Origin: Paenibacillus pectinilyticus
GTDB taxonomy: Bacteria > Bacillota > Bacilli > Paenibacillales > NBRC-103111
Assembly (NCBI RefSeq): GCF_001700435.1
Contig: NZ_LYPC01000011.1
Coordinates: 310,001-374,000 of the forward strand
Reading direction: 5' to 3'
DNA length: 64,000 nucleotides
Positions 42,934-52,271 of the stretch are shown here, in pieces. The position numbers were made by a program, and so were the translations under genes. Under the pieces are notes generated by a model that searched no databases, had not been told where the DNA came from, and saw only the letters and a list, made by a program, of their open reading frames with translations. The first letter of the stretch is position 1. Every line of letters starts with the position of its first letter.

Positions 42934-44163
42934 TTAACCTCCACTTGGCATAATAGGTCTTATGGGGATGTCGAAGTATACCTTGGTCCCTCTCCCCTCC
43001 ATGCTTTCAATGCGAATACCCTGCCCGTAAAGTAGCTTGATCCGCTGATTTAAGTTCCATAACCCAATTCCCGTACCTTGTTTCTTACCATTCGGGTTCC
43101 ATATTTCCCTCATGCCGGTTGCCGTCATGCCTATCCCATTGTCCTCTACGACAAAACGAACGACACTATCCGTTTCTTTTTTGATAGATATGTTCACAGT
43201 CCCTCCTCGTAAGGTTGTCATTAAACCATGCTTAATGGAATTTTCCACTAAAGGTTGCAGAACTAGCGGGGGAATCCACATATCCAGATGCGTATCCACA
43301 TCATACGCCACATTTAATCTGGCCCCAAAACGCGCCTTCTCAATATTCAAATAAGTTTTGACCAACTCCAACTCGTTATCGATAGTCGTTAAGGCATCCA
43401 TTTGTTTAAAATTAAAGCTGCTTTTCATATATTGCGATAGATCTAGTGTTAATGCTTCTGCTTTTTGGGGTTCATCAATGCATAATGCGGCAATTGAATT
43501 CAGGGAGTTATATAAGAAGTGAGGTTTAATTTGGGAACGTAAAAAGGAGATTTCCGCGTCCTTCGCGGTTGTTTGCAGTTGCTGATTTTCCAAAAGGATC
43601 TCTTTAATGGTCTCGTTTAATGATATAAATAGCCAAACAGTTGTTGCAGTCATACAGACATAAATACCATTGATCAGCAGAAACTGAATGGAAATCCCCC
43701 TAATCAATGACCCTGAAGTTACGCCCATAAGACAATAAAACATGGAAAGGAGCAGGGCTAGTCGTATTCTTTTCTTCTTGGTTGCTTTTAGGAATGAATT
43801 CTGGCACATAAGGATGGCCGGCATACTAACTACAAGGGTTATGGCTGTTGTATAGAAGCCCAAATCAACACCAAGATATATGCGATATATGATGATCGTC
43901 ACTGTTAGGAATAGACCTGTTTTCCAACCACCGTACAAGGTCCCTAGTAATAACGGAACTATTCTGATATCCAAACGAATTTTGGAGGTAACATACGCTG
44001 GAAAAGACATGCAAAGAACAATCGCTATCGCCAATAGAACAGCCTGAAGGATATTGCTACTTCTCCATCTCCTCTCATGTTTCGCACCAAGCAATGTTTG
44101 GAAAGTGAATACTAAGGTTGCAATCAACGCTAACTGCAGCAGAAAGTCTTTGACTATGTTCAT
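42934..44163 (-). CDS. LytS-type sensor histidine kinase
   Basis: 409 aa. Five to six hydrophobic spans (~5-175), containing IVPLLLGTLYGGWKTGLFL typical of the 5TM-LYT sensor, a linker helix, then the His-kinase box SFLRSQIKPHFLYNSLNSIAAL (~205) and ATPase core PLVENSIKHGL, EDNGIGM and GTGIGLWNLNQRIKLLYG. Start: ATG at 44163 with GAAGGTGA ten bases ahead. LytS-type kinases sense envelope or extracellular metabolite signals and normally pair with LytTR regulators; here the partner has a LuxR output. Confidence 0.88.
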   Translation of the reverse strand: MNIVKDFLLQLALIATLVFTFQTLLGAKHERRWRSSNILQAVLLAIAIVLCMSFPAYVTSKIRLDIRIVPLLLGTLYGGWKTGLFLTVTIIIYRIYLGVDLGFYTTAITLVVSMPAILMCQNSFLKATKKKRIRLALLLSMFYCLMGVTSGSLIRGISIQFLLINGIYVCMTATTVWLFISLNETIKEILLENQQLQTTAKDAEISFLRSQIKPHFLYNSLNSIAALCIDEPQKAEALTLDLSQYMKSSFNFKQMDALTTIDNELELVKTYLNIEKARFGARLNVAYDVDTHLDMWIPPLVLQPLVENSIKHGLMTTLRGGTVNISIKKETDSVVRFVVEDNGIGMTATGMREIWNPNGKKQGTGIGLWNLNQRIKLLYGQGIRIESMEGRGTKVYFDIPIRPIMPSGG

Positions 44164-44294
44164 ACGCGTTGAATCACCTTCTAACTCTATCGGATTTTTC
44201 TTAATTTTAATCAACAATATTTTTAATAATTCGACATTTTATTTCAAATGCCTGTACGATTCAACATTAGAAATATTGGAAAATTATAATAGCA

Positions 44295-44341
44295 AAAGGT
44301 TCCCCTTCCAGTAGAGTAATCTACCAGAAAGGCAACCCCTA
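44295..44341 (-). terminator. Terminator after the SLH/RCC1 protein gene
   Basis: On the minus strand GGTTGCC..TTCTGGTAGA pairs imperfectly with TCTACTGGAAGGGGAACC around a short loop and is followed by TTTTGCTATT. The hairpin has several mismatches. Confidence 0.6.
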
Positions 44342-44380
44342 TTTTCATACTCTTTTTCATAAAAGATGGTGTTGCTTGTG

Positions 44381-47300
44381 CTACGCTGGATTTACTATCT
44401 GAATATCCGCTGAGGGCGCAGATATGTTTCCTGCTGCATCCACCGCGTATAACACATAAGTGCCCACAGACTCACCGTACATGTATAAATAGCCAGTAAC
44501 ATTCGCAGCAGATACAGCCCCTATATTGTTTCCAGCGGCTGACTTAATACTGTTCAGATCCGTAATGTTTTGTGATTTTAATACCAAATACAAATTTGTG
44601 ACTTCATTGCTTGAAGCAGTAATTTGTGTAAATCCTGGAAAGAGCGTAGCATATCCTATGAATGAAACGGTTGGAGCCGTTCTATCGATACTAAAATGTA
44701 GATATTGGACGATATTTAAACTATTATTACTGGTTGAGGTTGTCGTTATCTTCAACGTATAATTGCCTTCTGATGTAATTGAGGTCCTATTTGTATAGGC
44801 AACCTCACCCTGGCCGTTCGTATTTAACGTTGCTGTGCTAGAGGTATTTGGTGCGTCTACCCATGTTGGATTTATGGATTCTACTCCTCGATAGGATACG
44901 CCCTCAGTAACACCAGAAACTGCTACTGCTAATGGTGTTGCTGGGTCATTAAATAGATTGAAGTTAGCAACCTTGCTTGGTGTAGACCGACTGGAAATTT
45001 CACCACTTCCGAGAAGGCCATTCGTAGCGGAACCCCATGTCCAAAGATCACCATTGGACCGTAATGCAATGCTTGTGGCTCCTTCACCACCGGTAATTGC
45101 CATAACATTGGTTAGATCACTTACCGTTAGAGAAGGCGCCCGATTATCACCCGTGATATTCCCTAACCTACCCTCTTCATTATAGCCCCATGAGTACATC
45201 TTGCCTTGATCGTCTATTGCAAAAGAATAGTAATTCCCTGCTCCAATTCGAGTAATGTTAGATAAACTTGTCACTTCATATGGAACTAATTGATTAATAT
45301 GATCTGTTCCGTTACCAATTTGTCCCATATCATTGAAACCCCACGTATAAACAGCGCCCGTTACACTTAATGCCACGGTATGTTGATTCCCATTTTTGAT
45401 ATCAACGATAGCCGGCAGTCCCTCAACTTGAACTGGAGATTTTTTATCTATAATTGTTCCGTCACCAAGCTGTCCATGATCGTTAGCTCCCCAAGCCCAG
45501 ACAGTTCCATCCGCCTTTAAGGCAATGCCTACATCAGACCATTCGCCTCGAACGGCTATGACATGATCTAAGCCCTGAACTTGAGTAGGCGTTTCATAAA
45601 TTGTAAATTTCCACACAGTACCGTCGCTTTTGACAGCAAGGATATAAGATCCCTCTGCAGAAATGGATACGACATGATCAATGCCAGCAATTTGTTTAGG
45701 ACCAGTTAAATCGTAGTAGCCCCACTTCCAAATATGCCCATCAGCTGTTAACGATGCCGTATATCCTTCGCCTGCTTGCACAGCTATGATATTCGCAGGC
45801 AGGTTAGGAACTGCGTATATTTGTGTACGAGGCGTTTGCGTCCCGTCTCCAATTTGCCCGCCATAGTTATAACCCCACGTATAGACTTGACCATTTGTAG
45901 CTAGCGTGGCGATATGTGCTTGGCTTTCAGAAATCCGATTTGTTGGCAAAATGGAAATGGCTTGGACGACATAGCTCACTCCTGCCGAGTACACACTGGA
46001 CTGACCTGATGCAGCTACGGACTTTACTTTTAGCGTATGCGTCCCCACTGTTAAGGGGTCAATGGCAAGTGTTAATGACGTTCCTGTAGCCAGGCCAGAG
46101 CCAACCTCAGTCGTGCCATCTGTATCATAGACAGTGACACTGCTACCAGCTACTAGATCTGCAATCGTGATCATCGGTAAATGATTAGACAGACTGCCAT
46201 CCACAGTAAAAGTAGGAACGGGAACAATAATGGCTGCTTGGAAGGCTTCAGTCGCTGATGCTAGTACTGTAATGGCCGCATCCACATCATTCTGTGTTGC
46301 TATGGAAGATGTTTGCACAGCAGATGCTGCTGCGATTGCACTTTCATAAGCGTCATGCGCTTCTTGCGAAACTTTCCCTGTCTCAAACCCCACCGTGTGA
46401 TTGCTAAGCAACGTAGTTGCTTGAGAGATGGCGGTAATTAAATCTGATTTGTCAGCTGGCGGCACTTCATTGGCATCATTTACATCCTCAATCATCCCAA
46501 ATATTTTATCTGCCGTATCAAGGTCGCCGGCCTGTGCAGCAAGAATAGCATTCCTATAGAAGGTTGAATTAACGGGAATAGCATTATTTCTTCCAGTTGC
46601 TGTATTTAGAACGTTAACCAAGTCGATATCTTCCCCATGATAAGCTTCAATCGTTGCAATGGCTGCTGCTTGGGCTGCAGGATCGCCCGATAGTCTAACC
46701 ACTTGAACCGAGTAGATGTCATAATACGATCTATCCGCATAGTAGACGTAAATTTGCACTTCATTTGAGCCTACTTCAAGCTGCTTAGTATCATCTTCGT
46801 AATTTAAATGTATCGTTGATCCCGCGTTCATCGGTGTAGCTGTTATTAATGTGCTCGTTACATTAAACGGTACAGTCGCTGTATAACTCCAAATATCTGG
46901 CGAAAAACCTGGAATCAAGGTGACATCGCTTAACTGTAAGGCAAGCAATCGACCATCTTTACTCGTGGTATCCTTTAATACGGTTACCTCAAACTCTTTT
47001 GTTTGGGGTGTTCCTGCGTCTTTCGTGATCGTCGCTATCAAATGAACGGTACAATTACCATCCGCAAAAGCAGGACGTGTAACTACACCTGTATTCGCAA
47101 TGACTGCCGTGTTATCTGAACTCCAGGCAATGGTTGTACTATTAGATCCTCTTGTACTCAAACTCAAGTCTGCTATTACCGCAGTTAATGCTGAGTTCGT
47201 ACTACGAATTGTATCTGCTGTCAGCAGCGCTTTCGCCGCTGTGATAGCTTCATCCGCCGTTTCTTGAGACGGAGGTGTTGGTGTTGGTGTTGATGTTGGT

Positions 47301-48760
47301 GTTGATGTTGGTGTTGGTGTTGGTGTTGGCGTTGGTGTCGGCGTTGGCGTCGGTGTTGGTGTCGGCGTTGGCGTCGGTGTCAGCGTTGGCGTTGGTGTCG
47401 GCGTTGGTGTCGGCGTTGATGTCGTTGGTGCTGACGTCGGCGTCGGTGTTGGTGCAGTTGTATCTGTCGTTTTGGTAGGAGGTGTCTCAAAAGTAGAACC
47501 ACCTATATTCATCGTTGCCAGCACAATCGTACCTTTACCTAGCATTTTAACGATAGCATCTAGAACAAGATCATTGATCTTCGCTCCCTCGCTAAGATTA
47601 AGTACCATCCCCGTTGAATTCGATGTTGCATTCATTTTCTGAATCGTACCTTCAGGCATATCAATTTGTAATTGCTGTGAGCTCACATTCACCGTATTAA
47701 AAGACCCTGCCAAAGTAACCTTTGAGCCCGCTGGAAGTGATGAACTGATATTGACATTACCAAAGCCATTCCCTGTTGAATTGGATTCTTTCAGAATAGC
47801 GGGGGACTTTACACTGACTAAAGCAACTGTCGTGGTTCCCTCGGAGACGATACGCACTGTACCCGTCCCAGACTTCTTGTCAATAATAATGTCAACGAGT
47901 ACGGAGTTATCAAAATGGATACTGTTCTCGCCACCGCCTTGTACGGTAACTTTACCAGTGACTTTAACATTCTCCAAGAACGCATCGCCATTGCCAATGC
48001 CTTCTGCTAATAAGAGATCACCGTTAATGACCATATTCCGAAGTGTGACACCTGCAACATTCACTGTTACATTCTTATTAATTGTCTCCACGCCAGTTTC
48101 CGGACCGTATGTGCCTGCGGCTTGATAGGCCACGGTTTGTGCCGCTTGGGCGCGATCTAGGGTAACAACGGCTTCCGCGCGTGTAATAGGCGCCGATGGT
48201 TTAAAGCTATGATCAGCTTCATACCCATTCATGATTTGCGATGCCACCACTTCCTTGATGGCGTCTTTACTCCAAGCTGCCATTTGGTTAGCATCTATGA
48301 AAGCTACCGTTGTGGTGCCAGCTGACACGTCCAATTTCAATAATCGGCTTACGATTACAGCTACCTCTTCGCGGCTAATCGGTTTATTGATACCAATCGT
48401 TCCATCCGAATAACCCGTGATATAACCGGCTTTAACCGCTTTAGCTACTTCAGAATGTGCCCAATTATCTTTGGCCACATCACTGAATGCAATTTCCGAC
48501 ATTTCTGTAAATCCAAACGAGCGATTAATTAAAGCGATAAATTCCGCTCTTGTTATCTGATTATCCGGCCTGAAACTGCCGTCCTCATATCCTTTAATGA
48601 ACCCTTTATCGATCCATGCAGAAATTTTACTTGCTGCCCAATGTCCTTGAACATCCGATGTCACGGCTGCAGTTGCACCGAATGCAACACCAAATGATGA
48701 AAATAATAAGCTTGCCATAATGATTATCGATAGCAGCTTTTTGACGAGTAAATTCCTCAT
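44381..48760 (-). CDS. Giant SLH / RCC1-repeat surface protein
   Basis: 1459 aa mosaic. Signal peptide (1-~30), three N-terminal SLH repeats (~32-205: DVQGHWAASKISAWI, FSDVAKDNWAHSEVA, FIDANQMAAWSKDAI), a beta-helix-like region (~205-430), a Thr-Pro repeat linker (~435-500), an Ig-like domain with AWSSDNTAVIANTGVVT (~510-605), a cadherin-like domain (~610-700), FIVAR-like helices (~705-845), an Ig-like domain (~850-940), then about seven RCC1 repeats forming one beta-propeller (~945-1290: VYTWGYNYGGQIGDGT, VWAWGANDHGQLGDGT, VYTWGFNDMGQIGNGT, MYSWGYNEEGRLGN). Two more beta domains close it. GGGGGAG precedes the ATG. It should be wall-anchored by its N-terminus with the propeller exposed. It lies upstream of a LytS-type pair. 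Confidence 0.85.
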   Translation of the reverse strand: MRNLLVKKLLSIIIMASLLFSSFGVAFGATAAVTSDVQGHWAASKISAWIDKGFIKGYEDGSFRPDNQITRAEFIALINRSFGFTEMSEIAFSDVAKDNWAHSEVAKAVKAGYITGYSDGTIGINKPISREEVAVIVSRLLKLDVSAGTTTVAFIDANQMAAWSKDAIKEVVASQIMNGYEADHSFKPSAPITRAEAVVTLDRAQAAQTVAYQAAGTYGPETGVETINKNVTVNVAGVTLRNMVINGDLLLAEGIGNGDAFLENVKVTGKVTVQGGGENSIHFDNSVLVDIIIDKKSGTGTVRIVSEGTTTVALVSVKSPAILKESNSTGNGFGNVNISSSLPAGSKVTLAGSFNTVNVSSQQLQIDMPEGTIQKMNATSNSTGMVLNLSEGAKINDLVLDAIVKMLGKGTIVLATMNIGGSTFETPPTKTTDTTAPTPTPTSAPTTSTPTPTPTPTPTLTPTPTPTPTPTPTPTPTPTPTPTPTSTPTSTPTPTPPSQETADEAITAAKALLTADTIRSTNSALTAVIADLSLSTRGSNSTTIAWSSDNTAVIANTGVVTRPAFADGNCTVHLIATITKDAGTPQTKEFEVTVLKDTTSKDGRLLALQLSDVTLIPGFSPDIWSYTATVPFNVTSTLITATPMNAGSTIHLNYEDDTKQLEVGSNEVQIYVYYADRSYYDIYSVQVVRLSGDPAAQAAAIATIEAYHGEDIDLVNVLNTATGRNNAIPVNSTFYRNAILAAQAGDLDTADKIFGMIEDVNDANEVPPADKSDLITAISQATTLLSNHTVGFETGKVSQEAHDAYESAIAAASAVQTSSIATQNDVDAAITVLASATEAFQAAIIVPVPTFTVDGSLSNHLPMITIADLVAGSSVTVYDTDGTTEVGSGLATGTSLTLAIDPLTVGTHTLKVKSVAASGQSSVYSAGVSYVVQAISILPTNRISESQAHIATLATNGQVYTWGYNYGGQIGDGTQTPRTQIYAVPNLPANIIAVQAGEGYTASLTADGHIWKWGYYDLTGPKQIAGIDHVVSISAEGSYILAVKSDGTVWKFTIYETPTQVQGLDHVIAVRGEWSDVGIALKADGTVWAWGANDHGQLGDGTIIDKKSPVQVEGLPAIVDIKNGNQHTVALSVTGAVYTWGFNDMGQIGNGTDHINQLVPYEVTSLSNITRIGAGNYYSFAIDDQGKMYSWGYNEEGRLGNITGDNRAPSLTVSDLTNVMAITGGEGATSIALRSNGDLWTWGSATNGLLGSGEISSRSTPSKVANFNLFNDPATPLAVAVSGVTEGVSYRGVESINPTWVDAPNTSSTATLNTNGQGEVAYTNRTSITSEGNYTLKITTTSTSNNSLNIVQYLHFSIDRTAPTVSFIGYATLFPGFTQITASSNEVTNLYLVLKSQNITDLNSIKSAAGNNIGAVSAANVTGYLYMYGESVGTYVLYAVDAAGNISAPSADIQIVNPA
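47274..47455. repeat. Six-base tandem repeat coding a Thr-Pro linker
   Basis: About 30 tandem hexamers of GGTGTT/GGCGTC type (plus strand) encode alternating Pro-Thr in the giant SLH/RCC1 protein. Such tracts can gain or lose units in frame, changing linker length. Confidence 0.85.
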
Positions 48761-48833
48761 TTAATCTCCCCCTTATATGGTGCTTCTGTCACGATATAAT
48801 CACACCCCCCTAACTATATCCCTTATAATTCGA

Positions 48834-48858
48834 CAAAAAAATCCCCCATTCGGGGGAT
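48834..48858 (-). terminator. Terminator of the marR/epoxide hydrolase unit
   Basis: ATCCCCC and GGGGGAT pair around a four-base loop; on the minus strand a run of seven T follows. Confidence 0.87.
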
Positions 48859-48928
48859 ACGTATGTGTAGGTGGCATCAGATTTTGACGGTAGATTCAGA
48901 ATAAATTAGTAGATAGCCACCCTTCCTC

Positions 48929-50119
48929 TTAGTTATAATAGGCCTCACGCAAGTCAGAGGCGACAATAGTCGGTTCCTCCCATTCCAAAAAGTGCCCACC
49001 GCAGTCGAGCTGGTTCCATCGTACAATGTTGATACTGCGTTCTGCCCACTCACGCGGCATAAGGAACATATCTTGACCAGCCAACAACATGCTCGTAGGA
49101 ATTTTCACATCCACACTAAATGTTTGGCTGCGGGTGCATTCGGCATAAAGCCGCATAGACGATGCGATTGTCTCCGTCACCCAATAAATGGTCAAATTTG
49201 TTAGTAGGCGGTCGCGTCCATAACGAGCTACGAAATCTTCAGGACGATCGGTCCAACCATGAAACTTCTCCAAAATCCATGAAGCTAGCCCGGCAGGGGA
49301 ATCGTTAAGAGGTACGGCAACTGTCTGTGGTTTCGTAGCTTGAAGCAACGCATATGCCCATTCTGATTGCATCCAAGCTGCAGCATTCGCAATGAATTCC
49401 TTTTCAGCAGCACTGCTGTCTTCAGGCACTTCCGATACAATCAGATTAGTCCCTGAGAAATGCAAGCCGATCAACTCTTCAGGATGCTGTTCAGCTATAT
49501 GCATGAGAACACCTTGCCCCATATCACTTCCTCTTCCAATATAACGCTCATAACCCAAAACCTCAGTCATTAAAGTTGAAAGGATGCTAGCCATTCGTGC
49601 TATATCCATGCCTGCTTCTTGTGGGCGCCCTGAGAACCCGTAACCAGGCAGGCAAGGAATAATTACATCAAATGCTTGATCCGACTGTCCCCCATATGCT
49701 GCCGGATTCGAAAGCATAGGTGCAATCTCCGTCATCTGCACGAAGGAGCTTGGCCATCCGTGAAGCATAAGCAGCGGTTTAGCAGCTGGCCCTTGTCCGC
49801 GCAGATGAATAAAGTGAATCTCTACGCCATCGATCGTCGTCATAAATTGAGGAAGTTCGTTCAGAGCTCTCTCTTGTTCACGCCAATCAAAACCATTCCC
49901 CCAATATTCAACCAACTCACGCAGCACGACATCATCCGTTCCATAACTCCATCCGGATCCTTCAATGCGGTCAGGCCAGCGCGTTTCTTTGAGGCGACTA
50001 AAAAGATTATCTAAGACCTTCTGCTCAATTGATATTTGAAACGGATGCGGAGCAGTAAATGTCAGAGTCTTTGTTTGATTTGCGGGTGGCATACTTTCGG
50101 CATCATTAGTGAATTTCAT
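48929..50119 (-). CDS. Epoxide hydrolase (alpha/beta fold, EHN N-terminal domain)
   Basis: 396 aa. The N-terminal EHN segment (FQISIEQKVLDNLFSRLKETRWPD, ~30-55) is followed by an alpha/beta hydrolase core. Oxyanion motif HGWPSSFVQM, nucleophile Asp in GRGSDMGQGV (~185), and terminal His in CGGHFLEWEEP are all visible. It opens epoxides with water through an Asp-ester intermediate; natural substrate unknown. Start: ATG at 50119 with AAGGTG seven bases ahead; an upstream ATG at 50161 would put the palindromic operator inside the gene. It follows a MarR gene on the same strand. Confidence 0.88.
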   Translation of the reverse strand: MKFTNDAESMPPANQTKTLTFTAPHPFQISIEQKVLDNLFSRLKETRWPDRIEGSGWSYGTDDVVLRELVEYWGNGFDWREQERALNELPQFMTTIDGVEIHFIHLRGQGPAAKPLLMLHGWPSSFVQMTEIAPMLSNPAAYGGQSDQAFDVIIPCLPGYGFSGRPQEAGMDIARMASILSTLMTEVLGYERYIGRGSDMGQGVLMHIAEQHPEELIGLHFSGTNLIVSEVPEDSSAAEKEFIANAAAWMQSEWAYALLQATKPQTVAVPLNDSPAGLASWILEKFHGWTDRPEDFVARYGRDRLLTNLTIYWVTETIASSMRLYAECTRSQTFSVDVKIPTSMLLAGQDMFLMPREWAERSINIVRWNQLDCGGHFLEWEEPTIVASDLREAYYN

Positions 50120-50146
50120 AAATAAGCACCTTCGATTCTTTATATT

Positions 50147-50160
50147 TGCGTGCGCACGCA
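50147..50160. promoter_or_regulatory. 14-bp perfect palindrome upstream of the epoxide hydrolase
   Basis: TGCGTGCGCACGCA is self-complementary over all 14 bases and sits 28 bases ahead of the hydrolase start, between it and the MarR stop. The AT-rich flanks (TATATT, AATATA) partly extend the symmetry. A MarR-dimer operator is the simplest reading. Confidence 0.6.
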
Positions 50161-50204
50161 CATAAATATATCAAGCATCTCTCACTCTGTCAATACGATT
50201 AATT

Positions 50205-50600
50205 TCAAGTAAGAGAAAATGTCATTTTTTCCTTGTTACCCTGAAGGACATCCTCTATAATTTGCGTTATTTCTGGCAACGTTCCTTTGTAGTCAACTCT
50301 TCCCTGTTCGGAAAGCCTCACTACTGTACTCCTACGATCTGAGTCTCCCGATCTTTTTTCAATCGTATTGCAAGTCTCCAAACGTGCAACAAGGCGTGAT
50401 ACAGCGCTATGACTCAAATTAACTGACCGGCTCAATTGGTCAATAGTAAGCCCTACTCCATCATCTTTATCAAGGACAGAAATAACAGCGAACTCACTTA
50501 TTGTTAATGCATAACGAGCCCTCAACAATTTTTCTAATCGCTGATTCAAAGTCCCATGCAGTTCGTCTAGTGCCATCCACGTTTGTATTGCTTTATTCAT
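50205..50600 (-). CDS. MarR family transcriptional regulator
   Basis: 131 aa winged helix. Core VGLTIDQLSRSVNLSHSAVSRLVARLETCNTIEKRSGDSDRRSTVVRLSEQG, with the DRR wing motif. It lies directly upstream of the epoxide hydrolase in the same direction, with a perfect palindrome in the gap, so it most likely represses that gene until an aromatic or epoxide ligand binds. The C-terminus is shorter than the family average of ~145 residues. Confidence 0.88.
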   Translation of the reverse strand: MNKAIQTWMALDELHGTLNQRLEKLLRARYALTISEFAVISVLDKDDGVGLTIDQLSRSVNLSHSAVSRLVARLETCNTIEKRSGDSDRRSTVVRLSEQGRVDYKGTLPEITQIIEDVLQGNKEKMTFSLT

Positions 50601-50680
50601 ATCCCTACTCCACCTAACATTTCATGATCATTTTATTCTACCATATCATCTATCCTACAGAGACAGCAAGCGAGCATCTG

Positions 50681-50711
50681 TTTACAGGATGTCGATGTCT
50701 CATGCTATACT
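50681..50711 (+). promoter_or_regulatory. Extended -10 promoter of the AraC gene
   Basis: TGCTATACT (50703-50711) is an extended -10 (TGn plus TATACT). TTTACA at 50681-50686 is a five-of-six -35 with a long 19-base spacer, which extended -10 elements tolerate. Confidence 0.5.
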
Positions 50712-50743
50712 TTATTTATATAACAACTGTTCGGAGGGATACA

Positions 50744-51619
50744 ATGAATAAGGGCCTAAAGGACTTTTCGAACATTGGCGCGCATTTGGCACTAACTAGT
50801 GATGAGCTTAACTGGCCGCGAATACGGCTTATGCAATGGGATCACATTTCACCTAATCAAGCATACGATTCATCTTTAAGTACCGATCATATCATTACGA
50901 TCCATGGTTCGGAAGAACCCGTGAAACTTCAAGCCTTCCATCAATTTAATACTCTAAATGGATTTACCCGAGCAGGCGACATTCAGGTACTCCCTGCTGG
51001 GCACAAGGCGCATTGTCAGTGGTCTCAAACTCTTTCTTTTTTGAAAATAGAAATCAAACCTCACGTCTTAGATGAAGTCGCCGAAGAATCAGGATTTACA
51101 TGGTCCGGTCATCTGAATTTAGAACATAAATTTCTTGTTCAGGATTTCAAACTGCTGCAATTCAGTGAATGGATGCTGGAAGAAATACGCAACGAAGGCT
51201 CAAACGGCAAGCTGTACCGTGATTCCTTAACGAATATGACAATCATTCATCTGCTTCAGCATTACACAACAGGTTTAGAGAAACGCTTACCTCCAGGAAG
51301 TACAACAAATAAGCAGATTTCAGTAGTAATTGCCTACCTGCAGGAGCATTTGGAACGTGACGTTCCTCTTGCCGAATTAGCCGCAGTTGCGCATCTGAGC
51401 CCCTCTCATCTCATTCGACTCTTTAAACAAGCTACAAGTCTAACCCCGCACCAATATTTGATCCAGCTGCGGGTCGAGCATGCTAAAGTTCTAATCAAGT
51501 GTGGAAAACTCAGAATGAAAGACATTGCCGCACAGACCGGCTTTGCCGATCAAGGTCACTTCACAAAGCTGTTCAAGCGAGTGACGGGGGTTACGCCAGT
51601 CCAATATGCTGCTCGTTAA
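50744..51619 (+). CDS. AraC family transcriptional regulator
   Basis: 291 aa. An N-terminal cupin-like effector region (~1-180) precedes two helix-turn-helix units at the C-terminus: VPLAELAAVAHLSPSHLIRLFKQATSLTPHQYL and MKDIAAQTGFADQGHFTKLFKRVTGVTPVQY, the canonical family signature. Start: ATG at 50744 after GGAGGG; an in-frame ATG at 50624 lies upstream of the predicted promoter. It precedes a SnoaL-like protein and a WrbA-like flavoprotein in the same direction, its probable targets. Confidence 0.9.
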   Translation: MNKGLKDFSNIGAHLALTSDELNWPRIRLMQWDHISPNQAYDSSLSTDHIITIHGSEEPVKLQAFHQFNTLNGFTRAGDIQVLPAGHKAHCQWSQTLSFLKIEIKPHVLDEVAEESGFTWSGHLNLEHKFLVQDFKLLQFSEWMLEEIRNEGSNGKLYRDSLTNMTIIHLLQHYTTGLEKRLPPGSTTNKQISVVIAYLQEHLERDVPLAELAAVAHLSPSHLIRLFKQATSLTPHQYLIQLRVEHAKVLIKCGKLRMKDIAAQTGFADQGHFTKLFKRVTGVTPVQYAAR

Positions 51620-51648
51620 ATCATAATTCCATCAAAGTTACCCCTAAC

Positions 51649-51688
51649 GCCAGGCAATGAAATCTCTCATTGTGCTGGTTTTTTTATT
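51649..51688 (+). terminator. Terminator after the AraC gene
   Basis: CCAG-CAATGA pairs with TCATTG-CTGG (one bulge) and is followed by seven T. The SnoaL-like gene therefore needs its own promoter. Confidence 0.83.
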
Positions 51689-51828
51689 TTCTAAAAAGGG
51701 ATGTGAATGGAGTCATTTTATACAAATTACAAGTCTTTTTGTTCAATACTCTACCCAGTTGAAGGACTTAAACTAGGTGTATAGCTGCTAATCGCTGCTT
51801 ACACATCAATCGAAAAGAGGGATCCTGT

Positions 51829-52245
51829 ATGGATGGAGCGCAAATTATTAGATCTTTATTACTAGCTGAGGCCAGTCAAGATATTCAAGCGATGGCTGAC
51901 AAGCTGGCGGATAACATTGTATACGAGACACCTTTTGTCTTGCCGGGAGTGCCTAATCGGATTGAAGGCAAAGAACAGCTGATCCAGCTTTTGACACAGT
52001 TTATCGGGAAGGATCAAGGCATGTATGCAACGTGGAATATTTTCAATATCAACGTATATCCTGCCGAAGAACCTAATCTCTTCTTTGCTGATATGCAAGC
52101 TAAAGGCACCGTATCTAGTAACGGCCATGTGTATGAGCAGTCCTATATGAGCGTATTTCGCATTCAGTCTGGGCGTGTGATTGAGTGGCGGGAATATTTT
52201 AATCCACTACCGCTCCAGGCAGCGATCGCATCCCTTCAAGTTTAA
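51829..52245 (+). CDS. SnoaL-like / NTF2-fold protein
   Basis: 138 aa, a typical length for the NTF2-like fold. Markers include IVYETPFVLPGVPNRIEGKEQL at the pocket wall and the terminal strand SGRVIEWREYFNPLPLQAAI, resembling SnoaL/PhzA-B-like polyketide-cyclase relatives. It may bind or isomerise a small cyclic or aromatic compound. It lies 26 bases ahead of the WrbA-like gene, with which it forms a unit downstream of AraC. Activity not assignable. Confidence 0.8.
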   Translation: MDGAQIIRSLLLAEASQDIQAMADKLADNIVYETPFVLPGVPNRIEGKEQLIQLLTQFIGKDQGMYATWNIFNINVYPAEEPNLFFADMQAKGTVSSNGHVYEQSYMSVFRIQSGRVIEWREYFNPLPLQAAIASLQV

Positions 52246-52271
52246 TTTTACATAGGAGAGGAAGAAAACAA

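Noticed and set aside
47275..47478. Plus-strand frame of alternating Leu/Val over the hexamer repeat
   Set aside because: Artefact of the GGTGTT repeat read in the wrong direction.
51707..51784. 25-residue frame MESFYTNYKSFC.. upstream of the SnoaL-like gene with AAGGGA nearby
   Set aside because: Short, no family resemblance, lies in an AT-rich leader just after a terminator; conservation would be needed to call it a gene.
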